A stretch of DNA of 64,000 nucleotides from Paraspadella gotoi (Eukaryota; Chaetognatha): contig JBJCIZ010000239.1 of NCBI GenBank assembly GCA_051294375.1, positions 7,175,220 to 7,239,219 on the forward strand. The letters run 5' to 3'. The translations under genes and the position numbers were made by a program. Within the stretch, counting starts at the first letter, position 1; every line of letters begins with the position of its first letter. The notes under the pieces are model-generated. The model saw nothing but the letters and a program-made list of their open reading frames with translations. It had not been told where the DNA came from and did no database searches. Shown in pieces: positions 11,960 to 24,856 of this stretch.

Positions 11960-12599
11960 NNNNNNNNNNNNNNNNNNNNNNNNNNNNNNNNNNNNNNNNN
12001 NNNNNNNNNNNNNNNNNNNNNNNNNNNNNNNNNNNNNNNNNNNNNNNNNNNNNNNNNNNNNNNNNNNNNNNNNNNNNNNNNNNNNNNNNNNNNNNNNNNN
12101 NNNNNNNNNNNNNNNNNNNNNNNNNCTTGGCTATGACCGCCAAACAAACCATAAATTCTGATGGAGAGAAGAAATAAAGTTCTTTCTTTACCGGAAATGA
12201 CGCGACGACGACGACGACGACGACGACGNNNNNNNNNNNNNNNNNNNNNNNNNNNNNNNNNNNNNNNNNNNNNNNNNNNNNNNNNNNNNNNNNNNNNNNN
12301 NNNNNNNNNNNNNNNNNNNNNNNNNNNNNNNNNNNNNNNNNNNNNNNNNNNNNNNNNNNNNNNNNNNNNNNNNNNNNNNNNNNNNNNNNNNNNNNNNNNN
12401 NNNNNNNNNNNNNNNNNNNNNNNNNNNNNNNNNNNNNNNNNNNNNNNNNNNNNNNNNNNNNNNNNNNNNNNNNNNNNNNNNNNNNNNNNNNNNNNNNNNN
12501 NNNNNNNNNNNNNNNNNNNNNNNNNNNNNNNNNNNNNNNNNNNNNNNNNNNNNNNNNNNNNNNNNNNNNNNNNNNNNNNNNNNNGAAGAAAAAGAAAAT
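11930..12599. repeat. CT and GAC microsatellites with two gaps
   Basis: (CT)n at 11,930-11,959 runs into an N gap at 11,960-12,125. (ACG)n at 12,200-12,229 runs into an N gap at 12,230-12,584, which ends in GAA-rich sequence. Both gaps are bounded by simple repeats and are probably collapsed microsatellites. Reading frames through them carry no information. Confidence 0.9.
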
Positions 12600-13865
12600 A
12601 AAAGAATAAAAAAATTAGAATAAAGAATAAAAAAAAGGAAGAAAAAGAATTTTAAAAAAAACAAAGAAACAAAAATTTTAAAATTTAAAAAATTTAAAAA
12701 ATGGTAAAAAATAGAAAAATTATAATTATTATTTATTTCTTATAAATGTAGGACTTTCTTCACTTGTATTTTCAGGAAATTTTAAATACATTCTGTTGAG
12801 ACCGCAAACTTATAAAAAATTTCAATTAATTTAAATAATTAATGATGGCGACTACACAATAATAACACCGACGATGAAAAATGATTGATGCTTAATTTTA
12901 TTAGTGATGAATATTTAAAGATGCATAATTATTACTGAATCTGGTCTGCATTTTAGCTCAAAACTTGTTGTTTTGTTATTCTTCATTTTGACAAAGAAAT
13001 GACGACCAATGATGATTATGATGACAACGAGGATAAACACCTCATGTTTAATTGAATGATGATTGATCAAATAAAAGAAATCATATCAGGCCTGTTAATT
13101 ATTAGGTCTTTGTCAAGTCACTGACCAGGCAACAACAACAACAGCAAACAACAACGTTTGAGAGATGACAATGATAACACTGATATTGTTTTAATTGATT
13201 GATTAATTGATATGATTAATTAATTAGTTTTTTAATAATTTATTGATAAATAAATTTATTTAATTGTTTATGATAATTTAAAATTGATTAATAATGATTG
13301 ATTGATCATTAATTTCAAGTGATTGATTGATTAGTTATTTAGTTAATTGATTGATTGATCAATTAATTAAATAATTGATTAATAATGCAACGCTGGTATT
13401 TACATAATAAAAAGAAAAAAGCAAATAGGAAATAGGTTTTGTTTTTTCATTAAACTCATTTCCACTTGAAACGATTCTTACAAATATTAAAATTTTCATG
13501 TAAAATTTTGTCACTTTTATGTTAACAAAAAAATTATTTAAAATTATTCTACCAATGAATTACATGTTTAAAGAGAATTTTATAAATAATACAAATCTGT
13601 CAAATGTAAAATTTTTAAAGAAGGAATCGATGTGCACTCGAAAACCGAAGCATCCGGCTAAAAAAGTAAGGATTGCACCCGAAAACGGAGCGGAGGGGTC
13701 TTGAGCGCCGGATGGCGCGCGAAAAATCGATCGCTTCCACATCTCTGAAGCGATGTAATATGGCGAAACTGGTTCTCAATTTTCGTTCTTCTTTCAAGAC
13801 AGAAGAGTTGGAAAAAAAATGAGAAAAAATGTTCTAGGCTCTTTTATACTCTTCTTCTGTCGTTG
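12600..13865. other. AT-rich intergenic sequence
   Basis: Poly-A-rich and TTGATTGATTAATT-rich sequence (13,190-13,385) without coding character. A short lysine-rich open frame at 13,630-13,701 (MCTRKPKHPAKKVRIAPENG) is preceded by AAAG and could be a small exon, but nothing confirms it. Confidence 0.4.
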
Positions 13866-13867
13866 CT

Positions 13868-13930
<63 letters not shown>

Positions 13931-13960
13931 TCTCCTCTCCCCATCTCTCTCCCCATCTCT
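13866..13960. repeat. (CT)n microsatellite
   Basis: An almost pure CT tract with occasional extra T or C, followed by TCCCCATCTCTC units. A reading-frame artefact of Ser-Leu repeats overlies it. Confidence 0.9.
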
Positions 13961-14199
13961 CGGGTCTACCGACCCTCGTCTCAAGGTCTGTTTTTTTCTG
14001 TTTTCTGTTGTATCCGACCCAAACGGGTTTCATTTTTTTTTTACTCTCCGTATTTTTCTTCTTCAAACCGAAGCAACGCGACGGACACGACGCGACGCGA
14101 CGAGAGGCCTCAAGTAAATCAAGATCAAATATCATCGAACACAACACCCTTTCCCCTCGACGGGAAGCTTCGCACACCCTTTTGAGCACACCGTCAAAT

Positions 14200-15948
14200 T
14201 ATTTAAAAAATAACTCGTAATGATATTTAATTATATAAATTCTATTAATATATAATATTTATATTTTGATGACTAAAAGAAATATTAGAACCTTATATTT
14301 TAAAAATATTTGATGATAATAAGAATTATTATAACCTTATTATTTTTCTCCCACAACCGCTGCCATATCATTTCCAACGACATAGCAAGTGTGCCGCCTT
14401 TTGCTTCATTTCTCATTCAGTAATCAAATCTCCTGATATTTCTCGTCTCATGCTTTCTACTTGGACACCAAAACGAGGCACGACCAAACGCGCCAAAAAA
14501 AGTGAATCTATAAACCGAAGATTCGAATTCTAAAAAAAAAACGCCGCGGAGCCTCGAGCCTCTTGTGCCGGGATGGATAATGAGAGAGAAAGAGAGAATC
14601 AATGAAAACTGAATAGTTTAACGGTCAACGCATGCCTCGACGAGAATAAAAAAGAGGAATCCGCCCTTTTATTTAGTGTCGAAGTCGAATAAATATACTG
14701 TAAAAATGCGCCTAAGAAATTAAATAATCGTTTAAAAATCTAATAAAAATCTCAAAGCCAAACTAATATTTGAATTAAAAAATAACAGTTAAATATTTTT
14801 TGCTGAGCAGCAACAATTTTGTAAACGGGTTTATGTTTGCGTTTTTTTTTACAGATAAACAAAACTCATAATTCACGGAGATTCGCGTCAAAAAAACGAA
14901 AAAAGTTTCCTAAAGAAAAATCGCGAGAAAAATGGCTGACCGAACAGGTAAAAAGTAACATAATTTAATGCCTTTTTGAAATTTATTTTTTACGTTAATT
15001 TTGAATAAGGCTCATTTTATGAGATCTTTAGAAAATTCAGGAGCATGTTTGGGATTTTTGCTCTGTCATTCACGAGACTCTACAAAAATACTGCAGGATG
15101 TCTCTCAACCAATTCACATTTGCTATTCATTCATCACTTCTCCTAATTATCATCACTTCTAATCTTATCTTATCTTATTCTTATCTTATCATCACCATCT
15201 TCCTAAGTTATACTCTTAGCTTTTCAGTCATCGCGTTACAACTTTATTCTATGAAATATACTTTAAAACTGTCTCTTTTTAAAATCTTAAATTCCGCCTC
15301 GACATTTTTACATATATATGATAATAATTAAAAAGTACTTCTGACAATCTTTCTCAGAAATCGACACGAAGACGAGGACGACGACGTAAGTTCGACGACG
15401 ACGACGACACGACGGCGAAGGCCCACCGTCTCCAAAGTCCTGACGCAAATCAAGAGCAAATATCCTTCAAGACCAGGGTCGACCTATTGCAAGATTCGAT
15501 GTTGGATGCGAGTGGAGATCGAGGCGAGGAGTTAGAGGAGAACGGATGAGTGGTTGGAGATTGTGAATGAGAAAGAAACCGTCGTCAACGTAAGCAATGA
15601 GTTGGTTGACATTGTTGAAGCAAGGAATGATAAGCAGCTTAGTCATTAACTGTTTGGACGGAAGTTTTGATTACAATGTCTCAGATTTTAAACTACTATT
15701 CAAGATTTCTTGTAGTTGTTACTGAATAAATTTATGAGTGAATCATAAAACTTTTGTAACAATATTGCGTAGAATCTTCTTTTAAGTCATTAGAATAATT
15801 TTAATACGAGTATATTTTTATTATGGAGAAATTCAGTGTCTTGACCAGTTATTTTTTAAATTTGACCTCTTTTCTCTCTTCGAGTTACGAGAGAAATAGA
15901 ACGTTATCTCTCATCGCAAAATGGTTATGGTACATTTTAATATTGATT

Positions 15949-15998
<50 letters not shown>

Positions 15999-16390
15999 TC
16001 TCTCTTCTTCTCTTCTCTCTCTCCTCTCTCTCTCTCTCTCTATTGAACAGTTTCTAAGTCCCTGTTTTCGTTATATCCATGATGATGACTGAGCAATAAA
16101 GTCGAAATATTTGAAAAAAATTGCTTCTGTTATGAACTGTATTTCTCCATAATGAAAATAAATTCGTCTATTAAATAATAGAATCATTTTTTCTACATAA
16201 CTAAATTACTAGTTTTTTTTAATTTCCCACCAGTTCTGTTAGTCACTAAACTAAAATAAAGCTAAACCAAACGTAAAAACTTTTAAAAAAATAAAACAAA
16301 CAAATGGAGTAATGGGAAATAAAACTTATTAGGTTTTTAAGAAAATCATTAATCACAAGTTTCTGTGTGACGCATTCGGGTTTGTCATGA
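14200..16390. other. AT-rich sequence with one possible exon and a CT microsatellite
   Basis: Mostly AT-rich. At about 15,359-15,547, after TTTCTCAG, a GC-richer block is open for about 60 codons (reading FDDDDDTTAKAHRLQSPDAN and ending ELEENG before TGA) and may be a plus-strand exon. A short ATG-led exon candidate MADRTG lies at 14,931-14,948 before GTAAAAAG. Their phases do not give a long joined frame, so they stay unassigned. (CT)n occupies 15,953-16,041. Confidence 0.35.
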
Positions 16391-16394
16391 ATCA

Positions 16395-19300
16395 CCATCC
16401 TAATATCTGAGCATTTCTCAGAAATAAATTCCAAAGTTCGCGTCGCAACGTCCGTCGTCCAGCGTGCATCCCACCGCCGACAGTTGCGAACGAAGAGAGA
16501 CTTTCCACGCATTCGATTTCCAAATTATAAAAAAGATATAGTAATACAAATAATAAATTACATAATAAAGAAGACATTAATACGTAAATAAATAAATTCA
16601 TAAATAAAGATAAAATAAAAAATAAAGAAACATAATTCAAAATAAAAGAAAAAATTAATGAATCAAGAATTCTGTGCAGGCTGTACTCCTAGTTCACTTG
16701 TCACATTCACGTGAGCTCTTCTTCGTCTGTGACGAGGACGCACCCAAACTCTCGAACATTTTGTGAAGCGGGATTTTCGTTGGCGTCACCACAAAGCTCG
16801 CTGGGTCCAACATCAAGACGTTAATGGAGAGCCACTTGGCCCAACACAGAGGATGATCTGAAGGATTCGTTGTATGGGTGCTGAAATTCCTTTGATGTAC
16901 AGTCCTCCACGTTAAAGATTGGCACCCCCTTACGAGCCTTCGGTCGAAATCTCCAATTCCCGAGGTTAAAGGCAAAGGTTCGACAGTGGAATGAATCAAG
17001 AATGAAATGACACAAATGAACAAAAGCTAATGCCTTTCGCTGTCAATGATCTTTAATCTTCCATTCGTAAGAAATATGTTAATTTACAATTAGTAGGTTT
17101 AAAGTCTCTTATTTTAGTTTCATCGTTTAAACTTTTCAACCATTAGACTTTACATTATCCGTCTGATTCAGCCAAGTACCCATTATAAACATCGCTTGAT
17201 GACCCTTCTACAGGCAAGTTAATACGGAATAAATTATATAATTATGTAACATGAAAATATATAACGAAAAAAGCTCAGTAAAACCGTCCGTCAGGAAGAT
17301 GGATCTTGGCGGTTTTTGACGATCTTCCATCCCGCCCTCTCGAACATCTCGATCTGATTTCAGTGCGTTTCTGGTTGTTGAGGACGAGATCCAGGACGAT
17401 GACGTTGAAGTTGCGTCGATGTGCATTCGGGTTCGATTCCTCGAACAAATCATTCGTTGAAGACTCGATAACAAACACAACAACAACAAATCGCAAGAAG
17501 TAAAAAACAAAAATAGATTTAATTATAAATGATTAATTAAAATTTAAAACTATATCATTTATATTCGAGATCTTCACCTTGGAGAGAGAATGTGAGTTGA
17601 TTCCCTTTCGCCAATGACGGTCCATCCATTCTATGCCCATGTAATTTGGGGACCTGATGTCGTTTAAACTACAATTATGCTTTCTTTTCCTTCTTTCTTT
17701 CTTTTTCTTTTTCATTCTTTTATTTGGTCGTCCTCCCTCCCTCCTTCCTTCCTTCCTTCCTTTCTTTCCTTTCTTCTTCTTCTTTCTTCTTCTTTCTTTC
17801 TTTCTTTTTTTTTTCTTTTCTCTTTTCTTTCTTTATTTTTCTTCTTCCTCTTTTGTCTTCTTTCTCTTTTTCTTCTTTCTTCTCCCACATCAATTTCCTT
17901 TCTACTCTCTCCCCCCCCCCTTGCCCCTCTTCCCATTAATCCCTACCTGGCTCCGCTGCACGAGGACGCTCTACCCCGCGTGCGAATGAAATCAGCAGCG
18001 TCGAAACAAGGTTCGAACTTCTTGGTGACGAACTTCCTTCTTCCGCCAATCTCATCGATGCACCCGTTTTCATGGGATATTCCTGAAGAGTATGACCACA
18101 ACAATTAAAGACGCGTGCCTATCAAATAATTAAGTTTTTATGCCGTCTAAGGACTAGCTTCCAAAAATAACATTCATCTCCTTATAAAGTAGATTAAGAA
18201 TTTTCCGGTTGTGATAAAACACTTCGTGTGTTTAATTGACCAAGCGACCCGCCTGCCAGCGCTATCGGATATTACTGATCGATCATGTCTAATGTCAGGG
18301 CAACAACTAAATAAAACTTCCCCAGTCAAATTTCTTGTAATATGGCGCTAAGTTGCCAAAGATGATGACTATCGGAAACTTCTTAACTCTTCTAGCAGCC
18401 ATAGAACAGCTCCAAGTCCTCACTCTTCCGAAAGCAGACACCGAGTTGGGATTGACCCGGTACCTCTGATCATAGCCTGAGGCCCGAGGGCTTACTCAAT
18501 GAGCCACAACGAAAGAAAAGTTCTTGATATGCGGTTGAACCTTAAAAGATTGATCCTGGATTCATCAGTCATCAAATCAAAAACTCACACGATCGTAAAG
18601 ATTCATGACATTTCGGTTGGGCGGGTGCCCCATTTAGCTGCCCGATTGAATAGTTCCTTGGATCAGCGCCGATTCTTTACCGAAGAAGCGCGCCGCGCCA
18701 AGGCCATCGGGGCTTCTTCGATGATCTCGTCGCCGATGACGGTGGATTCTCGAGGCATCGCCGCCGTATAAGCCTGGAAGTTCATTGTTGGATTTGATTG
18801 GATTTGATTGGATTTGATTGGATTAATTAGTTGCGACTTTTTTTGATCGATCCCTTATTGTCTTTTACTCATTGATCGATGCATTGACTTACATTTGATC
18901 ATTTTTTTTTTTATACTAAGGTTTAATTATTTCGTTGTATTTTGATTCGGATAAATTTTGATGATATTTGACTGATTGATTGATTATTGATTTTTAATCG
19001 TTTGTTTGCTTGGATTTGTATTTATCACCGAATCACCAATGTCTGACCTGAAACTTAAGTCGGCGTCTCGTATTCCTTTGCCAATCGATGATGTCGGTCT
19101 TTGACGACACCGCCCTCTTTGACGCTCAAGACGCGCAAAGCTTCTTCTCATCTCGGCGCGGCATTTCTGGAGATGCGCGCCGGAAATCCGCGTTCCGCCG
19201 TTTTCTCCATAGAATGAAGCGAAACGTTTTTCTAATGACTTAACGTCGCGTTCATATCATACAATGTGTGCAATGTAGAGGTTATGTTAGCGTAGAGTTA

Positions 19301-19704
19301 TGTTCAAATAATTATACTACATTCTTTTTCATTTCCATTTATTTTAGTTAATTTTTATTATTTTTTTATTCTCTTTCTTATATGTTCTTTTTCCTTGGTT
19401 GAAAATAATGTTCATCTCTTAATTCTTTTTTCTTTATTTTTTGTGTCCGAAAAATATTATCTTTTTTTTCAAATTATTTATTTTCTTTCATTCCTTTTTT
19501 AATACTTTTCTTCTATTCCGTCCTTCTTTTCCCTTCCTTCCCTTCTTCCCTTCCCTTCTTCACCCTTCATTCCACCGTTGGATAAAATTCCCAATAGTTT
19601 TCGTGATGTCGCTTTACCTCAATGTGAAGCGCGGATGTGAGCTCCATCAGCACGACCCACGATGATCTCCTCCAAAGGGATCCCACTCGTTCCAGGCCCT
19701 ACGA
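16395..19704 (-). CDS. GATM: Glycine amidinotransferase (GATM), eight exons, 5' end missing
   Basis: GATM transfers the amidino group of arginine to glycine, giving guanidinoacetate and ornithine, the first step of creatine synthesis, usually in mitochondria. Reading down the minus strand the exons are: 19,704-19,618 (WNEWDP, then [12 protein letters not shown]), 19,231-19,048 (ending DIIDW), 18,773-18,589 (AAMPRE, then [11 protein letters not shown], then AKWGTRP), 18,082-17,947 ([20 protein letters not shown], holding the active-site Asp region), 17,653-17,578 ([12 protein letters not shown]), about 17,470-17,290 (MHIDAT, then [10 protein letters not shown]), 16,880-16,711 ([19 protein letters not shown], then HKMFESLG) and about 16,510-16,395 (VGGGMH, then TTDV). 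The HID motif carries the catalytic His. Most boundaries have AG acceptors and GT donors. Frame changes occur inside several exons, for example one extra C in GATCCCTTTGGAG of the first. The mature cysteine motif is shifted out of frame in the last exon. The N-terminal presequence exon was not identified. Confidence 0.88.
17690..17935 (+). repeat. Pyrimidine-rich simple repeat inside a GATM intron
   Basis: TTCC, TTCTT and TTTC repeats occupy the intron between the GATM exons at 17,653 and 17,947. Both strands show long open frames of Phe/Ser/Leu or Arg/Lys/Glu, which are composition artefacts. Confidence 0.85.
18395..18505 (-). repeat. tRNA-derived SINE, partial minus-strand copy
   Basis: The reverse complement contains TGGCTCATTGAGTAAGCCC and the B-box-like GGGTCAATCCCAACTCGG, matching the head of the SINE at 10,745. 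It is truncated and diverged, and lies in an intron of GATM. Confidence 0.55.
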
Positions 19705-20204
19705 CTGGAGAAGAAACGAGAGGAGAGGGAGTCACTGTCCCATACAATCATCTTTTCTATCTTAATTAATAAATTGGCGCCGTTTTCCTCGGTAGCGCCC
19801 CCATTTTGTTTTTAATATTATAAAACTTAATTTTAACTGTTAAATCTACTTTATCTTAACTTAAAACATAATCATGCCTTGAATGGTCAACTATCAATTT
19901 TCGAGTTTCACTTTTCACCTTACCCTTTTAATGACCTCACCTGTGAGATTGACCTGCGCTTGATACATTCGGGTTCGAGTGGTCGACGATGGAGAGACGT
20001 TGACCGCTTGGCAAAGACGGAACGCGTCACTTTGTGTCCGCGGATAACTAATATTTATTAAAAGGATTAGAGGATGGAGACAGAGAGATTTCATTTAGCG
20101 ATCTTATCCTTAAATTACAGGCGGAATTATGTTAACTGCGCTCTCTCTCTTCTCTCCTCTCTCTTCTCTTCTCTCTCTCTCTCTCTCTCTCTCCTTCTAT
20201 CTCT

Positions 20205-20244
<40 letters not shown>

Positions 20245-22389
20245 ACGCTAGTGGTGGGTCCCCTGTGGCGAGGATGGGTCACTTTTAAAACTAACTTAAC
20301 AAAACGAAAAGGATTTAAAGTCTAACTCAAACTTTAATTGAAAATCTTACCTTAAACTTACACTTTAAAAGTTCGAAGGACGGAATCCGATCGCGTTAAG
20401 TCTCGCCAAGATCATTTTGTCACGTGTGGATTTTTAATGCGATCTGAATGAAATATATTAATCTTTTTTGTTAAAATAAAACGAATCCGGGTTCTTAAAT
20501 CATCGTATATTACAAGTTGAATTCAACAGTTTAACGAAAAATAAAAGAAAAGAAAAGATGATCTTGAAAGGTTTCACTTGCGTTTGTCACGGTTTAAATC
20601 CTGGTCAAGGATAATAAAGTTTTTACATCAGCGGTCAAAATTAAATTTTTTACATTCAGTGGTCAAGAATTACAAGTTTTATATTCAGTAGGTCAAGAAA
20701 TACAAGTTTTTACATTCACGCGGTCACCGAAAAAAAAAACAGGTTGTTCACGTGAACTCTTTCGAGGGAGATGAAAACGAGTTGGACGAATGTGACAATC
20801 GTCAAAAACCAAACTTTCCATAAGACCTTCTTATTCGACCTGGCCGGATAAAATCCATTCAACTAATAAAGACTCGATTAGAGTGATGCTTTCCGTCGCG
20901 CTCTAGCTTCTCGTGTTCAGTTTTCCTTGTAAAAAAATCCCAAACCTATTAATTACTACGTGGATACATGCCAATTTCTTGTAATACAGTGAATATGTTT
21001 GTTGCTCATAATATCTATGTTTCAAAAAATAGTAATCGCGTTTAGAGTTGTGATAAAAACGGTGATTGCCCTTATTCGCAAGTTGATCACGCCTTTTATA
21101 TGAAACTGATTTTCATTTCATTACCGCGGAAAAAAATAATATAAGTAAAAAAATATTAAGAACCGAATAATGAAATTAAATTCTTACGTCCACTCCGATG
21201 TTTTGTTGAAGGAGAGTCCATTCTGAATGTAAATTTGAATATGAAGCAATCTTAGAAGTAAACCAAATCGGATATAGTAGTACATATAAGAGATCCAACT
21301 CGCTCGTTTTAAAATCCAACAAACCAAAATCCAATAAACCAAATCCACTATATATTGTAAATTTGGAAATAAAATTATTTTATGACTTTAATATCAGACG
21401 CATAAGTATTGAATTTAGTAAAGATGAATTACTGTTTTAAATATTAAAATGCAATTCTAAATACATTTCACTCACTTGAACCCTGATTCGAAAAGGTCAT
21501 TCCTCCGCAACAAAAGTTGAATTGATTCTTCCGTCGCGTCCTCGAAACCGCGCGTGAAGAGAAGACGGAGACGCATTCGGTTGATGGCATACAATGACTA
21601 CAAAAAAAGAACCTCAACGGAGATTCTATCTCTGTGTGGCGGTCATTGTGTTTTTTATCTTAAAACGGCTAGTGCTAATATAGCTAATATAATAATACAA
21701 CCTGACTAATGTTATTTCGTTTAACAGTAAAAAAAACTTCTTCGTCCGGGTTTTTTTTTTCCGATTATAGATGATCGAGTGTAAATTGTTAGTAAATAAC
21801 ATTAAACAATTATTTAACTAAAACAATCATTGTTTCAGAAATCTAACAAAAAGAAGAAGAGAAATCTCTTTCGTCTCGAGCGAAGCCGTCGACGATTCAT
21901 GCGAACGACGACGACGCCTCTATGACTTAAGCGCGTAAAAGACGACCTGGGCCGCTCGACGTACCCTTGCGCCGCACCGACGACCTCGGCGCCGTCATAA
22001 CGACTCTCGCGTCGCGACGGTCCCGGAAATCGTTGAGGACGTCGAAGGATCAGGATTCTTGTCCAGTTTAGCTTCGCTGGATTCCTTCCTTCGGCGCCAG
22101 TTCACGGATCTTTAAACTCTTTCGCGATGACATTCTGACTTAGACTGAGAATATATTGTATTATATTTGGTGGAAATGTATAGTTTATATGAAGTTTACT
22201 ACTGATGCACGATTTCTGATGATGAAATTATATATTTTTTTTCAAAGAGAACTTTCTTGTGTACATCAGAACTTAGTAGTCATTTAGGAATATATAGATT
22301 ATAGCTATTATTGTTTTAATACCATTCGGTTTACTTTTTGTTTCTTTTAAAAATTTAAAAGTAATAGTTAAAATACAAACTCTTACAAA
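19705..22389. other. Upstream of GATM: AT-rich, microsatellite and possible exons
   Basis: (CT)n at 20,138-20,240. A CA(G/C)(T/C)GGTCAA-type short tandem motif (GTGGTCAAGAATTACAAGTTTT) repeats three to four times at 20,620-20,730. Two GC-richer blocks on the plus strand may be exons: 21,560-21,690 (reading RLMAYNDYKKRTSTEILS) and 21,839-22,110 after TTTCAG (reading KSNKKKKRNLFRLERSRRR, later FLSSLASLDSFLRRQ). Neither is recognised, and frame breaks prevent a confident model. Confidence 0.35.
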
Positions 22390-23075
22390 AGATTAAGGAA
22401 GCATGTAGTCAGGGCATTGCTAGGTTTCACCCCGCCGGAATCATGACACTTTCAGTTGACCCGGTGGTATTGAGTAAAGCCATCAGCTTCATGACCACTA
22501 GACCGGGTTCAATCCCAACCTTGTACCTACCTGCGGAAGCGTGAGACGCGTTAAGCCGCCTTGGGGGCATGGAAACCCTCAGTGGTTCCAACCCAGGGAC
22601 CCGTCCATGGCTGCTAGAGGGTGGTTATTAGAATTACGGACAGTCATTTCAGCCCACAGGCCTATCCAACACTGTGAGCCACCTGTCGAGCTTCCCAACC
22701 TTCTTGATTCCAGCCCTGTGGTCTAGCTGAAGATTGCTCCCCTCCCTCCACTGAAGGCAGTGCAGGGTCTTAAATCTGGGGGCATGTAGTCGGGCAGTCC
22801 TAGGTTCACCCTCGCCGAGAATCATGACATTCTTTCAGTTTGACCGGTGGTCATTGAGTAAAGCCATCAGCTCATGACCACTAGACGGTTCTATATCCCA
22901 ACCCGTACCTACCCTGCTGGGAAGCGTGAGACGGCCGTTAAAGCCGCCTTGGGTGCTGGCAAACCCTCATAGCCTTGTCCAGAGCCCAGGGACCCGTTCC
23001 ATGGCTGCTAAGGGTTTATAGAAGACGACAGTCAATCTCAGCCCACGGAATGCGCCTTATTCCACAAGCATGCTC
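22390..23075 (+). repeat. Two tandem-oriented SINE copies, noisy
   Basis: Copies at 22,400-22,720 and 22,790-23,075 share the tRNA-like head (TTGAGTAAAGCCATCAG, CATGACCACTAGAC) and body with the clean copy at 10,745. They are joined by a 70-base stretch with TGAAGGCAGTGCAGGGTC. The two copies differ from each other by many single-base indels, suggesting sequence quality starts to fall here. Confidence 0.65.
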
Positions 23076-23189
23076 TTTATTTTTGTACTCCCGCCCTCTT
23101 GAATTCCCTCAGAAAAGCGGACGTTGATATTCCTTGGCAACGAAGATCAACTTTGGAAATCAAAAACTCGAAATCGACCGCGGAAGGAG

Positions 23190-23265
23190 ACTCTCTCTCT
23201 CTCTCTCTTTATCTCTCTCTCTCTCTCTCTCTCTCTTCTTCTCTTCTCTCTCTCTCTCTTATATT
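23190..23265. repeat. (CT)n microsatellite
   Basis: A CT tract whose mirror is the GA tract at 25,381-25,451 across the palindrome centre. Confidence 0.85.
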
Positions 23266-23805
23266 ATATATCGCTTTAAATGTTTTATAATTATTTTTCA
23301 TTTTTTTCAAATTCTTTCGGCGCACTCGCTATTTCGCCGACGCATTTCTATTTCGTATATCAACTGGTAAAAACGACAACCATATTAGCGCATGGAAAAT
23401 CAACTCGCAAATGACACAATATTAACGCCTGAATATCAACTATTTAAACAACGTAAAAACACTGAAAGGTTCACGGCTTTTTTGCGAAATAAAGTGGTAC
23501 GTAATCCTTCTCTTTCCTTGCAATCTTACCTCCGTTCTAAAAGCGGCAAAACAGTCGGTCGTATTGAATTTTTAAACCTGTTTAATTCGTAATAATCAGC
23601 GATATCACAGAGTTAAAAAAAATGCGGTGACAAACTATCGCAAACAACAGGAAAAGAAAAAATAACACAAAGTATGGAAAAGTAACGTCTTAAACAAACT
23701 CAAAGTCAAAAAAATTGAGCAAACTCGTTTAATTAACGAAAAGTAAAAACCATTGGTTTATAAATATTTATTAAATCGGAATGATAATTACTATTAATGA
23801 GAAGA

Positions 23806-23826
23806 GAGAGAGAGAGATGATGAGAT

Positions 23827-23867
<41 letters not shown>

Positions 23868-23880
23868 CGAGAGAAGAGAG
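23806..23880. repeat. (GA)n microsatellite
   Basis: A GA tract mirrored by the CT tract at 24,766-24,853 in the opposite palindrome arm. Confidence 0.85.
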
Positions 23881-23904
23881 TACACTAGAGAGATAAAGAC
23901 GATC

Positions 23905-24115
23905 GTTTCCGGTCAAACTTCTTCGTAATTCTCGGCGGCGGATTCCTTCGTTTGCGACCCGGTGATTCTAGCGCGTCGTGGAAAAGCGCCAGCTTCGACA
24001 TGAGAGGTCGTGAAAGGGAGATCGTCGTCCACATGACGCGTTCGTTCGTCGTCATCGTCGTCGTCGTCATCGTCGTCGTTGTCTTCGTTTCTCGAGAAAT
24101 TGCTGTTCCCCACAT
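23905..24115 (-). other. Possible acidic-tract exon, unassigned
   Basis: A minus-strand frame of 66 codons contains an Asp run (NEDNDDDDDDDDDDE) followed by non-repetitive sequence (PFTTSHVEAGAFPRRARI). It may be an exon or only a translated GAC/GTC microsatellite with flanks. The opposite arm at 24,545-24,700 is its mirror and not a second gene. Confidence 0.25.
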
Positions 24116-24815
24116 AATATTTTCTTCAATCTCTGTGATTTTAAAACAAACGTTATTATAATTTCTCGTCGTGTAGGGACTTAAAATTCTACACACCGGA
24201 TCTTCTGCTTTGTCGTGATTTGTATCGGAGTTGAAGAATCGGGTGGTCCGTTTGGAAGCTTCTTTAATTAGTGGTGCGTAGAGGTTAAAATATAGACATG
24301 GAGGGTCTATTATGGTGACCATATAAAAGACCTCCATGTCTATATTTAACCTCTTCGCACCTCTAAGTTTAAAAAACGCTCCAAAACGGGCCTCCTCGAG
24401 TCTTCAACTCCGATACAAATTCGACGAAAAGAATGAAGATCCCGGTGTTGTAAGTATTTTTAAGTCTCCTACTACGACGGAAGTTATACTAACGTGTTTT
24501 TAATAAATCACAGAGTATTGAAAAAAAAGTGGGGAAACAGCAAATTTCTCGAGAAACACTCACAACGACGACGTATTGACGACGACGACGATGACGACGA
24601 CGACCGCGTCATTGTACGGAAACCGCCGGCTCCTCCCCTTAACGCCTTCTCATCGTCGAAAGCTGGCGCTTTGCCCACGACGCCGCTAGAATAACCTGCG
24701 TCCCAACGACAGGAAATTCCGCGCCGACGAATACGAAGAAGTTGACCGGAAACGATCGTCTTTCATCCTCTCTCTCCTCTCTCTCTCTCTCCTCTCTTCT
24801 CGCTCTCTCTCTCTC

Positions 24816-24856
<41 letters not shown>

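Noticed and set aside
17657-18108. Plus-strand frames up to 143 codons rich in Phe, Leu and Ser, resembling membrane proteins
   Set aside because: They translate a pyrimidine-rich intron tract of GATM and run antisense into its exon at 17,947-18,082.
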